A stretch of 45,342 bases of DNA, from positions 69,928-115,269 of the forward strand of contig NZ_AOIS01000037.1 of NCBI RefSeq assembly GCF_000337495.1. Reading direction: 5' to 3'. The stretch's first letter is position 1, and every line of letters starts with the position of its first letter. Source of the stretch: Haloterrigena salina JCM 13891. GTDB taxonomy: Archaea; Halobacteriota; Halobacteria; Halobacteriales; Natrialbaceae. Made by a program: the position numbers and the translations under genes. This document shows, piece after piece, positions 33,524-41,855 of this stretch. The notes under the pieces are model-generated. The model had not been told where the DNA came from. It worked only from the letters and a program-made list of their open reading frames with translations, and ran no database searches.

Positions 33524-35443
33524 TCACTCGTCGAGTTCGACGGTCGCGAACTTCCGCGGATCCACCCACGCGTCGTCGGTTTCGTCGAACCAGCCGAACT
33601 TCGCGATCCGCTCGCCGTCTTCCTCGACGACAGTGTGGACGTCCATCCCGAAGCGATGACCGACGATCGGCCGCACGCCGTATTCTCGCCACGGGATCGT
33701 AAACTCTGCCCGCCATCCGCCGTCGGTCTCGGTCGTCGTGACCGAAGAGCCGTCGCTTATCGGCGCCGTGTTCGCGCTCTGCCAGATGCTCCGCCCGCCT
33801 CGAGGAACGATCATATCGAGATCGTTCTCTCCGTCGTACGTCTCCTCGCGGCTGTTGTCGAGGTCGAGATACACCTCCGCGAAGGTGTCCTGCCAGTCCT
33901 CGATATCGGTGAGATCGATGCGCACGTACAGTGCGGTTTCGTCCCACAGCGCCCGCCACGTGATCGTGTTCTCGAGCGGGCGATCGGTCCAGAGGAGCAT
34001 ATCGGCTGCGTGTGGTTCGACGGCGGACCATGCACCGTCTTCGTCGCCGACCGGGTTCGAAGAGGTTCTGGGGATGGTTGCCGCCGGCCGGGTGCGATCG
34101 AGCGTACTGAACCGGGCGGACGCGGGGTCCGACTCGAGGCCGCGCTCGTCGACGGCCGTCACGCGAACCTCGTACTCCCGATCCGGATCGAGGCTCGAGA
34201 GCTCCGTCGCTCGTTCGACGCCCCGCAGGGTCGACGGCTCGCGGTCGTCGACGATCACCCGGTACTGGAGGACGTCGTCGCCGTCCGGGTCCAGCGGCTG
34301 CTCCCATCGCACGGTCGCCCTCGTCTCGTGGACCTCCTCGATCCTGACCGATTCCGGAGATGCCGGCGGCGACCCCTCGCCGGACGGGATCGGCGTCGCC
34401 CGACCGGGTCGGTGGTCGTCGCGTCTGTCGGCGAGCCAGTTCTTGACTAGCGCGCCCATGTGGTCATCGCCGTCGGGGAGGGTCCAGTCGGCGTCGAACA
34501 TGGCCGGCTGTCGGCGAGTGCCGAACGTCGCCGCACACCAGTGGACGTTCTCGTGGGCGTCGACCCACTCGCGGAACGGCTCGCCCCACTCCGCCGTGCT
34601 CCCGATCAGGTGGGCGTCCGCCTCCGCCGCCTCGGCGGTGGTGTACCCCCATTCGGTCACGAACACCGGGACGTCGAAGGCGGGCGTTCCGAAGGCCGCC
34701 TCCCAGGAGCGGGGGTCCCACGACGGGTAGACGTGCGCCGAGTACAGCAGTCCGTCGTGATCGAACGGTTCCTCGGCGGCGTGGGCCGTCATCGACGACC
34801 ACGCCGGCGACCCGACGACGATCGGCGTCTCCGGAGCGCGGTCGCGGACGCGGGACAGCCACGGCGTCGCGCAGTCGCGCCAGGTCCGCCAGGCCTCGAG
34901 GCCACCGGCCGCCGGTTCGGTCGGCGCGCCGAACAGTTCGTAGAGGACGTGGGCGTCGTCGGCGTACCGCGGGGCGACGCGGTCCCAGAACGAGCGCAGT
35001 CGCCGATCGATCGACGACGTGTCGTAGCGTTCGCTCGCGTGGTAGTCGATCAGCAGGTAGACGCCTCGCTCGGCCGCGAGTTCGACCGCCCGATCGAGAG
35101 CGTCGACGACGGCGTCCATACCGGCGTCGCTGATCGAACGCGGCGTTATCGGGAGCCGGAGTACCCGCGCGTGCCACCCGGCGTCGTCGTCGGTCGCGAG
35201 TCGGAAGGCATCCCAGTACTCTTCTTCCCGCACCTCGGCGTGTTCGAGGCTCCACACCGGATCGTCGAGGCTCACTCCGCGGAGGACGACCGGGTTGCCG
35301 TCCGGATCGGTCACCCATCGCCCTTCGACGGTGAGTCGCGGCGGTCCGGCCGTCACCGGACCGTCGGTTCGCTGGCTCGAGCAGCCGGCGAACGCGGCCA
35401 CCGAACTAGCCGAGAGCGACGCCAGATACCGTCGGCGGTGCAT
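33524..35443 (-). CDS. Secreted GH5-like protein with fibronectin-III and CBM9-like domains; acid/base Glu missing
   Basis: A 639-residue lipoprotein-type secreted protein (RRR start, lipobox AFAGCSS with Cys21). Residues about 35-355 match a glycoside hydrolase family 5 barrel: RLPI (Arg96), IDYHAS (His135), AHVYPSW (His237) and the nucleophile Glu264 in FVTEWGY. Where GH5 enzymes have the Asn-Glu-Pro motif with the acid/base glutamate, this protein has Gly172-Ala173-Pro174 (YELFGAPTEP). Glu176, three residues on, might substitute. Residues about 365-450 look like a fibronectin-III domain, and 465-639 like a CBM9/DOMON-type sugar-binding domain (ALYVRIDLTD, VYLDLDNS, WRAEFTIPWREYG). It is either a binding protein or an enzyme with altered chemistry. 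Confidence 0.82.
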   Translation of the reverse strand: MHRRRYLASLSASSVAAFAGCSSQRTDGPVTAGPPRLTVEGRWVTDPDGNPVVLRGVSLDDPVWSLEHAEVREEEYWDAFRLATDDDAGWHARVLRLPITPRSISDAGMDAVVDALDRAVELAAERGVYLLIDYHASERYDTSSIDRRLRSFWDRVAPRYADDAHVLYELFGAPTEPAAGGLEAWRTWRDCATPWLSRVRDRAPETPIVVGSPAWSSMTAHAAEEPFDHDGLLYSAHVYPSWDPRSWEAAFGTPAFDVPVFVTEWGYTTAEAAEADAHLIGSTAEWGEPFREWVDAHENVHWCAATFGTRRQPAMFDADWTLPDGDDHMGALVKNWLADRRDDHRPGRATPIPSGEGSPPASPESVRIEEVHETRATVRWEQPLDPDGDDVLQYRVIVDDREPSTLRGVERATELSSLDPDREYEVRVTAVDERGLESDPASARFSTLDRTRPAATIPRTSSNPVGDEDGAWSAVEPHAADMLLWTDRPLENTITWRALWDETALYVRIDLTDIEDWQDTFAEVYLDLDNSREETYDGENDLDMIVPRGGRSIWQSANTAPISDGSSVTTTETDGGWRAEFTIPWREYGVRPIVGHRFGMDVHTVVEEDGERIAKFGWFDETDDAWVDPRKFATVELDE

Positions 35444-35542
35444 TACCGATGAACTCTCGGTAACGCTGATAACAGTGATGGCCTGTCGCCGAACCGAAGG
35501 CCGGTTGCGAACCCGCCCGACACCGCCTTCTCGAGACCCGGC

Positions 35543-37567
35543 TCACTCGCTGCCGCCGTCCGAGACGACGAACTTCGCCCCGTCGTCGTAGCTCTCGTCG
35601 ACGGCGATCGTCCAGTCGTGTGCCGAGACGATGCTCTCGACGATCGCCAGCCCGAACCCGGTTCCGTCCTCGGCCGTCGTCGCCCCGTACTCGAAGACGT
35701 CGTCGACGGCGTCCGTCGGGATGCCGGGGCCGTCGTCGGCGACGTAGAAGCCCGTCTCCGTGGGACCGACCTCGATGCTGACGCTCGAGTCGCCCTGCTG
35801 GACGGGGTTTTGCTCGGGGTGGGGGACGGAACTCGTGGAGCCGTGCTCCACGGCGTCCTCCTGAGCGTGCGAAGGAGGGCTTGTCGAGCCATGCTCGACA
35901 CTGTCGTCGGCCTGCGGCCGACTGTCCGTGGAACCGTGTTCCACGCTATTCTCCTGAGCGTGCGACGGAGAGCTTGTCGAACCGTGTTCGACACTGTTCC
36001 GGAAGAGGTTCTCGAACACGCGCAGGAGCCGCTCCCGATCGGCCTCGAACGTCCGGTTGCCGACCACCGATACCGTCGCGTCCTCGTGGTCGACGTTCGC
36101 CCAGGCGTCGGCGGCGACGGACTCGAGGTCGACCGAGACGGTGTCGTTGATAGTATTCTCCTCCCGGGCGAGCGCCAGCACGTCGTCGATGATCGTCTCC
36201 ATGCGCTCGTGGGACTCGTCGATCCGCGTCGCGTACTCACGGAGTTCCTCGAGGTCGACGCCCTCGGACTCGACGTCGGCGAGCTTCGACTCGAGGAGCT
36301 CCCGGTAGCCGTCCGCGACGTTCAGCGGGTTGCGCAGGTCGTGGCTGACCGTACTCGCGAACTGGTCGAGGCGTTCGTTCTGTCGCGTGAGTTTCTGACT
36401 GGAGCGTTCGGCCCGTTTTCGGGCCGCCTCGGTCTCCCGGATCTGCGTCCGGAGGGCGTCTCGCATGGCCGCAAAGGAGGTGAACAACCGCCCGATCTCG
36501 TCCTCGCGGTCGGTTCGAAGATCGACGTCGAACTCGCCGTCCTCGAGCGCCCGGGTCCGCTCGCGCAGTCGGATCAGCGGGAGGACGGTCCCGCGGCCGA
36601 GCACGAGTCCGACGACGGCGAGGGCGGCGAGCGAGGTGACGATCAGGACGGCGACGTTCCGGCCGACGGTCTCGCCGGCCTGATAGAGCTGCGCCTTGGG
36701 GGCCTCGGCGACGACGATCCAGTCGGTGCCGTCGACGGGAGCGAACGCGAACACGTCGGACTCGCGGTCGTGAATCGCCGTCTCTCCGTCGCGAGCGGCG
36801 TCGAACGCCGACGAGTCCGAGAGGGGCGCCGGCCGGGACTGGCGCGGGGCGGCCACCTCGCGGCCGCCGGCGGTCAGGACCCGCGTCGTCGTGATCGTCT
36901 CCGATCGGTAGAGCTGTTCGAAGCCCTGCCGGACGTCGGCGACGACGACGAGGACGCCGTCGCCGACGCGAACCGGACGGGCGAACGCCATCAGCAGGCG
37001 GCCGTTGCGTTCGTAGGCGCGATCGGACGACGCGATCGGGTCGCCGTCGCCCGAGTCGGCGGTCGCCCGCTCGATCGGATCGCTCCAGGCCGGGACCGTC
37101 GTCGCGACCGACTCCCCCTCGTACTCCGGGTCGGTACTCGCGACGATCTCGTCGCTCTCCGGATCCACGTAGTGGGCGCCCACGACGTCCTCACCGGCCA
37201 GCGCCTGCGAGTCCCGTAAGTGGTCCCTGATCGCCTCCCGGTCTCGAGTGCCGTAGACGTCCGACGTCGCGATCCCGCGCGTCTGGCTCTCGATCCCGTC
37301 GATCCACTCGCTGACGGCGTCTGACTGGACCGTTGCGGTCGATCGGAGGGTATCCTCCGCGTCAGCTTCGATGATCCCCTGAATCTGAACGTAACTGACC
37401 ACGCCGATGCCGGCGATCAGCAGGACGACGACGAAGAGCGCGAGCGCGAGTTTCAGCGCGTAGCTGCGGCGGACGACGCCGGGCACGACCGAGCGCGCGA
37501 CTCGCGAGACGAGCGACCGCTCCGGGTCCCCCTCGCGTTCCCCCTCCGGTGGACCCGACTCTGTCAT
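35543..37567 (-). CDS. Cache-HAMP sensor histidine kinase with repeat insertion in the ATPase domain
   Basis: A 674-residue kinase. A first membrane helix (about 38-60), an extracellular Cache-like sensor domain (about 60-285), a second helix (about 290-312), HAMP (313-370), a short coiled coil, and HisKA with the phospho-acceptor in VSHDLRNPLNVADGY (near 409) follow in order. HATPase_c has N box LFRNSVEHG, G1 VADDGPGIP and G2 GTGFGLAIVESI. Directly after the N box, four 15-16-residue units each carrying (S/A)VEHGST repeat before the domain resumes. No response regulator is adjacent. ATG 37567 has an AT-rich promoter about 30 bases upstream. The GH5-like gene follows 99 bases later on the same strand, so they may be co-transcribed. 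Confidence 0.9.
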   Translation of the reverse strand: MTESGPPEGEREGDPERSLVSRVARSVVPGVVRRSYALKLALALFVVVLLIAGIGVVSYVQIQGIIEADAEDTLRSTATVQSDAVSEWIDGIESQTRGIATSDVYGTRDREAIRDHLRDSQALAGEDVVGAHYVDPESDEIVASTDPEYEGESVATTVPAWSDPIERATADSGDGDPIASSDRAYERNGRLLMAFARPVRVGDGVLVVVADVRQGFEQLYRSETITTTRVLTAGGREVAAPRQSRPAPLSDSSAFDAARDGETAIHDRESDVFAFAPVDGTDWIVVAEAPKAQLYQAGETVGRNVAVLIVTSLAALAVVGLVLGRGTVLPLIRLRERTRALEDGEFDVDLRTDREDEIGRLFTSFAAMRDALRTQIRETEAARKRAERSSQKLTRQNERLDQFASTVSHDLRNPLNVADGYRELLESKLADVESEGVDLEELREYATRIDESHERMETIIDDVLALAREENTINDTVSVDLESVAADAWANVDHEDATVSVVGNRTFEADRERLLRVFENLFRNSVEHGSTSSPSHAQENSVEHGSTDSRPQADDSVEHGSTSPPSHAQEDAVEHGSTSSVPHPEQNPVQQGDSSVSIEVGPTETGFYVADDGPGIPTDAVDDVFEYGATTAEDGTGFGLAIVESIVSAHDWTIAVDESYDDGAKFVVSDGGSE
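35810..35998 (-). repeat. In-frame tandem repeat inside the histidine kinase gene
   Basis: 63 codons (units of 16, 15, 16 and 16) each begin with VEHGST, derived from the real N-box NSVEHG, and continue with SSPSHAQE, DSRPQADD, SPPSHAQE or SSVPHPEQ. The reading frame is kept throughout. The third unit contains a 30-base stretch (35852-35881) matching 24 of 30 bases of the insert in gltX. Confidence 0.85.
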
Positions 37568-37759
37568 AGTCTCGCTTGTAAGTACGGCCTCTTGATTATT
37601 GTTGCCGGAGGGGTAACGACGTTCGGTCCCGCTGTCAGGTCGACCGGGAGGCCCTGACTCTTCGAGGTGTCAGGGAGCGTTCGTGATACCGCGAGCGAAG
37701 CGGCTGTCGGTACGTTCGAACGTGGATGAGCGGAGGAGAGAGGTGATTCGCCGGCCGGC

Positions 37760-37783
37760 GAACGTGAACGTGAACGTGAACGA
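37760..37783 (+). repeat. Hexanucleotide tandem repeat
   Basis: Four copies of GAACGT/GAACG in the 294-base spacer between the kinase and the DUF1616 gene. No gene is supported in this spacer. Confidence 0.6.
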
Positions 37784-37861
37784 GCCTCGAGCGGCGGACG
37801 AACCGATCGCCGGTCCTCGCTGCCGCCAGGCCGTGCGGTCGACCGGGTTCGGCCGCGGCGC

Positions 37862-38938
37862 TCAGCTGTCTGTCCCGTCCGATCCGTCCGACGGCGACAG
37901 CGTCACGTACGCCTCGGCGGTCTCCGTCGACGGGTCGTCGGGAACCTCGCCCGGGTAGAGCAGCCAGACGACCCGCGTGTCGTCTGCGGCGTCGTCGACC
38001 GCCGCGGACTCGAGTTCGTACTCGAGACGCCGGGTTTCGCCGTCGTCGACCTCGACCCCGCGGCGGTCGAGTTCGGTTTCGTTCGCGACGGAGACGCTCT
38101 CGCCGTCGTCCTCGAGTTGCTGTGCGACGGCGACGACGGTGTAGTCGACCGCCTGCCCTTCCTTGTTCTCGACGCCGACGGTGACGTTGGTCGCGTTGTC
38201 GGCCTCGAGGACGGCCGATTCGTTGGTCAGAAGGTCACCGTCCTGCTCGAGGAACAGCGCCGAGTGGCCCTCGGCCTCGTCGGCGCCGCCGAATCCGGGG
38301 CCGACGGCGGCGAAGCCGACGCTCGCCAGCGCGATCCCGACGGCGAGAACGAGGAGGCCGGTCAGCACGACGTCGGCGCGGCTGTCGGGATCGCGAACGG
38401 CACCCCGAACCGTCGATCGCCAGCGCTCGACCGGAACGGCGAATGCGACCGACGGAGCGAGCGCTCGCCGACGACGGGCGGCGATCCACGCCAGCAGTAG
38501 CGTGGCGACCGCCACGACGGCGACGACCGGGCCGGCCTGGATGGGCCAGGGCGTGTAGTGGATCGCGACGCCGACCGTCGAGACGAGGATCACGCTGGCG
38601 AGGACCGACAGCGAGAGGCGATCGACGCCGTCGAGGCCGGTGCCGGCGCCGAGAATGCGGGTTCGTCCGCCGCCGGTCACGTCGTCCGCATCGTCGCCGT
38701 CCGCGCCGGCGACGGCGACTCGGTTCCGCTCGGGAAACAGCGCCGCGATGAGCGCGTATCCGGGGACGAAGAGGACGAAGACGATTCCGAGGGGGACGCG
38801 CAGCGGCGTCTCGCGGATCATCGGCGCGAACGCGGCGACGACGACGAGCAGCGTCGCCACGACGACCGCCGCGAGATCCGGTGGCAGCCACCGCTTGGTC
38901 CGCGCGGACCGATTCCGGTTCGCAGTGGTATCTGACAT
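37862..38938 (-). CDS. DUF1616 family membrane protein
   Basis: A 358-residue protein. The N-terminal part has four predicted membrane helices in two pairs, with the family's LGIVFVLFVPGYALIAALFPERN. After a fifth hydrophobic segment near 200-222, residues about 225-358 form an exported beta-rich domain (NVTVGVENKEGQAVDYTVV, RVVWLLYPGEVPDD) typical of archaeal DUF1616 proteins, which are often found in surface-glycan gene clusters. The exact function is unknown. The TATA box AATTTA lies about 28 bases before the ATG. The run of surface-related genes to the right supports a cell-envelope role. Confidence 0.85.
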   Translation of the reverse strand: MSDTTANRNRSARTKRWLPPDLAAVVVATLLVVVAAFAPMIRETPLRVPLGIVFVLFVPGYALIAALFPERNRVAVAGADGDDADDVTGGGRTRILGAGTGLDGVDRLSLSVLASVILVSTVGVAIHYTPWPIQAGPVVAVVAVATLLLAWIAARRRRALAPSVAFAVPVERWRSTVRGAVRDPDSRADVVLTGLLVLAVGIALASVGFAAVGPGFGGADEAEGHSALFLEQDGDLLTNESAVLEADNATNVTVGVENKEGQAVDYTVVAVAQQLEDDGESVSVANETELDRRGVEVDDGETRRLEYELESAAVDDAADDTRVVWLLYPGEVPDDPSTETAEAYVTLSPSDGSDGTDS

Positions 38939-39306
38939 ATATCCCCCGTTCGATATCCGATACGTAAATTGGGTGGTCGCTTGCGGAGACAGTCAGGAAG
39001 TAGTGACTACGCAACTTGAACGGTCACGAGCGTAGCAGCCGACTACGCCGCCCGCGCGAACGATTGGCCGGATCGAGAACCGCGACGCTCGACGGCGTCT
39101 CCCGCGGGTTCCGGCTTCGATAGAGTATAGTGAGGGCATTACTTTCACCGGGATCGTCATTAGCACCCGAGGAATGCGCCGTTCGCGTCGACTGCGGGCG
39201 TCTCTCCGCCCACCGGGAGCGAGCCGTCTCTCTCGGCGTCGCTCGCGGGACCGACGCGGCGCGCCGGCGGCCGTCCGCGGCGGTCGACCGCCACAGGAAT
39301 CCACCC
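38939..39306. other. Divergent intergenic region
   Basis: 368 bases between two divergent genes. Apart from the DUF1616 promoter (reverse TATA element near 38964-38970) I see no RNA gene, repeat or convincing small gene. Frames open through it lack conserved sequence. Confidence 0.5.
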
Positions 39307-40185
39307 ATGAGGACTGACAACCCCGACGAAAACGTCGATGCGAGCATCGCCGACACCGACCGAACTCGCGGCCCGACGCGGGGCGATCGCGTCGAACTCG
39401 AGCACCGGGTCGAGCGACTGCGGGCCCAGAACGAACGGCTCCGGGACGGAGTCAGCAACTCCCGTCGACACCGGCTCCGGCTCACCGCCCTCGGATTCGT
39501 CGGCCTCGGCGTCCTGAGCTTCGCGGCTGCGTTCGTCCTCCCGAACGGACAGGAGGTGCTGTACGCGCTCGCCGGCGTCGGACTGTTCGCCGGCCTGCTG
39601 ACCCGGTCCGTGACGGGGAGCCGGTTCGTCGAAAGCGACGACGCCGAGCGAGTCTACGCGACCTGTGCCGCCAACTACGAGGCGATACTCGCGCGTCGCG
39701 GTCTCGAGACGGACCGGTGGTACCTTCCGACTGACGACGACCGCGTCCGCCTGTTCGTTCCGTCCGGGTCGGACGACGCGCCGCGGCAGACCGAGAGCGG
39801 CGCGAGCGTCGGCTTCGGCGAGGACGGCCTCGTCCTCGAGCCGATCGGCACCGAGTTCGTTCGGGAAGTCGCGGGAACCGGCCCGGACGCGACCGAGACG
39901 CCGGCCGCGGTGGTCGAGCAACTGAGCGACGCCCTCGAGGCCCGGTTCGAGTTCGCGACTGCGGCCGAGCCGGCCGTCGACATCGATCGAGGTCGGGCCG
40001 AAATTGCCGTCTCCGGCAGCGCGTTCGGCGCCGTCGACCGGTTCGACCACCCCGTCGCCTCGACGTTCGCAGTGGGGCTGGCCGAGGTCCTCGAGCGGCC
40101 GGTGCGACTCGAGGTCACCGACGACACCGACCGCGGGGAGTGGCTCGTCCGCTGCGGGTGGGACGCGGAGACCGGCGCGAACTGA
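39307..40185 (+). CDS. Haloarchaeal conserved membrane protein, function unknown
   Basis: A 292-residue protein. An acidic start is followed by a coiled coil (VELEHRVERLRAQNERLRDGV, about 28-48, given in outline) and two adjacent membrane helices (about 60-78 and 82-97). A soluble domain of about 190 residues follows, with YATCAANYEAILARRGLE and RWYLPTDDDRVRLFVPS near its start. The soluble part repeats a pattern of short strands and helices I cannot place. ATG 39307 (MRTDNPDE) is preferred to a start 59 codons upstream, which has no conserved character. The layout suggests a multimeric membrane-associated protein. Confidence 0.72.
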   Translation: MRTDNPDENVDASIADTDRTRGPTRGDRVELEHRVERLRAQNERLRDGVSNSRRHRLRLTALGFVGLGVLSFAAAFVLPNGQEVLYALAGVGLFAGLLTRSVTGSRFVESDDAERVYATCAANYEAILARRGLETDRWYLPTDDDRVRLFVPSGSDDAPRQTESGASVGFGEDGLVLEPIGTEFVREVAGTGPDATETPAAVVEQLSDALEARFEFATAAEPAVDIDRGRAEIAVSGSAFGAVDRFDHPVASTFAVGLAEVLERPVRLEVTDDTDRGEWLVRCGWDAETGAN

Positions 40186-40471
40186 GCGGGCGACGGGGGA
40201 CGGGGACGGATTCGAGTCGCGAAGCGGCGCCAATCGGGCTGACGGGACTGACTCGAGCGGGTGACCAGTACTCCTTCTAAGCGAATCGGCGCGTCAGTGA
40301 GACGTGAGTCGTCGCTTGGCGAGTGTTTTGCGCCGGTACGGAGTCCGAGCGTTGTGCGCTCTACTGAGTGCGGGATATCGACGTTAGTGCTCGGAGGACG
40401 GTGCCGCTATGAGGAGTGTAGCGTCCGACCGTCCAGACGGGATTTACTCGCTGACGGCGACGGACGCTGCG

Positions 40472-40750
40472 CTACGGAAGCAGGCCCGGTTCGAACAACT
40501 GGACGGTGCGGACGCCGGCGACGGCCGCGGCGGTGACCAGCGCCAGCGTGACGAGCACCTCGACGCGCCCGTACCACCGCGGGCGGACCTCGGCCGGCGT
40601 CAGGAGTTCAATGGCCGTGACGAAGCCGATGACTCCAAGCAGGACGAACAGTCCCGGCGAGAAGGCGCCGACCACGGCCAGCGCCAGGAGCACTCCCAGG
40701 AGCAACGCGACCTGCGTCTGAACGAATCGGAGACGACGTGGCGTAGGCAT
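40472..40750 (-). CDS. Small membrane protein, haloarchaeal conserved
   Basis: A 92-residue protein with three predicted membrane helices (about 14-30, 32-49, 62-80): LLLGVLLALAVVGAFSPGLF, then VLLGVIGFVTAIELL and VEVLVTLALVTAAAVAGVRT. A Pro/Arg-rich loop (TPAEVRPRWYGR) lies between helices two and three. No function can be named. It lies alone between divergent or convergent neighbours, and the 286 bases on its right-to-left downstream side (40186-40471) hold nothing visible. Confidence 0.68.
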   Translation of the reverse strand: MPTPRRLRFVQTQVALLLGVLLALAVVGAFSPGLFVLLGVIGFVTAIELLTPAEVRPRWYGRVEVLVTLALVTAAAVAGVRTVQLFEPGLLP

Positions 40751-40903
40751 CGCCGCCGCACTATTCCGGACCGTGACATAAAACCGGTCGGTCGTCCACC
40801 GTACGAACGGTCGGTAATCGGCCCGTACCCGTCGATCGGGCGTTGGTGGGGCGATCGAACAGGTCCGGCGCGAAACTCGAGCGACCGTCGTCCGTCCCGA
40901 CCG

Positions 40904-41527
40904 TCACTCCGGTTTCGGCGGATGCTCGGCGTCCCGATCCCACCGGCTCCACTTCAACAGCGGGGTTCCCGGGAGCTCGAATCTGACCAGCGAGATCGTG
41001 CCGTGCGGCTCGAACTGCGAGGATTCGATGCCGTAGCGGGCGACGTTGTCGACGCCGGTATCGGTGTAGATCGTCGCGTCGGGATCTCGCTCGAGGATCC
41101 ACTCGGTTCGCGCGCGGTTGATCTCCTTGAACAGCCCGTTGCCGCGGTACGCCGGCTCCGTCCCGGCGTCGAACAGCCAGTAGCAGTCCTCCTCGACGAT
41201 CGTATCCGGGAGCGCCCTGGGGGCCCGCACCGACTCCGGCGTCAGGGTCCAGCCGTAGCTCATCACCTCGCCGTCGTCGTGGAGGACCATCCCGACGTGG
41301 CCGTCCTCGAGGTACTCGAAGTACCGATCCCGCCACGTGGGGTCGTCGCCGAAGAATCGACGCACGGATTCTCTATCGTCGACGACGGCTCGCTCGGTGT
41401 CGATCGACGCGTACGACTCCTCGGGGAACTCGCCAGCGAACTTGTAGGCGGCCAGATCGAGTTTCGCGTTCTTCGCTTTGCTGGTGAGATCCTGCGTGGT
41501 GTGCTTCGCCTTACTGACGAGTGACAT
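40904..41527 (-). CDS. GNAT-like N-acetyltransferase
   Basis: A 207-residue protein. After a Lys-rich helical start (SKAKHTTQDLTSKAKNAKLD), the core shows HVGMVLHDDGEVMSYGWTLT, then FDAGTEPAYRGNGLFKEINR, a GNAT motif A in the R-G-x-G-L form that binds acetyl-CoA, and RYGIESSQFEPHGTISLVRF. It resembles acetyltransferases found in polysaccharide or FemAB-like contexts, but the acceptor is unknown. ATG 41527 is chosen. The frame stays open upstream without conserved sequence. Its position beside glycan-export genes fits a sugar or surface substrate, by inference. Confidence 0.8.
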   Translation of the reverse strand: MSLVSKAKHTTQDLTSKAKNAKLDLAAYKFAGEFPEESYASIDTERAVVDDRESVRRFFGDDPTWRDRYFEYLEDGHVGMVLHDDGEVMSYGWTLTPESVRAPRALPDTIVEEDCYWLFDAGTEPAYRGNGLFKEINRARTEWILERDPDATIYTDTGVDNVARYGIESSQFEPHGTISLVRFELPGTPLLKWSRWDRDAEHPPKPE

Positions 41528-41855
41528 CACGGTCAGCCGATGCGATTCGCGTACATATCGGTGGGTGATCGTTCGAACCGCGGCAACTGGACCGCCTCGA
41601 GACGGTGGAGAGAATTCGGATCCTACGCGCGCCGCCGGCCGGTTCAGGCGGCGGATAGCGAATCCTATTCGATCCCTAGCGTTCAGCAACTCGTTAGTGA
41701 CACGATTCCCGTCACGAACCTATTAGTTCGCGTTTCACATCACCATCAGGTCAGGTATCGCTCCGGGCCGACCGCGGACGGCGTCGATTCCGCGCTCGCG
41801 TCGGCTCCGGAACCCCGCGCCGTCCAATCGATGCCCTCATAACTCGAAACACCAC
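41528..41855. other. Divergent intergenic region before the flippase gene
   Basis: 328 bases, more AT-rich than the genes. It holds a small hairpin CGAAC/GTTCG (41715-41730) around TATTA. Both neighbouring genes start away from it, so both promoters must lie here. No RNA gene or supported small gene is seen. Confidence 0.5.
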
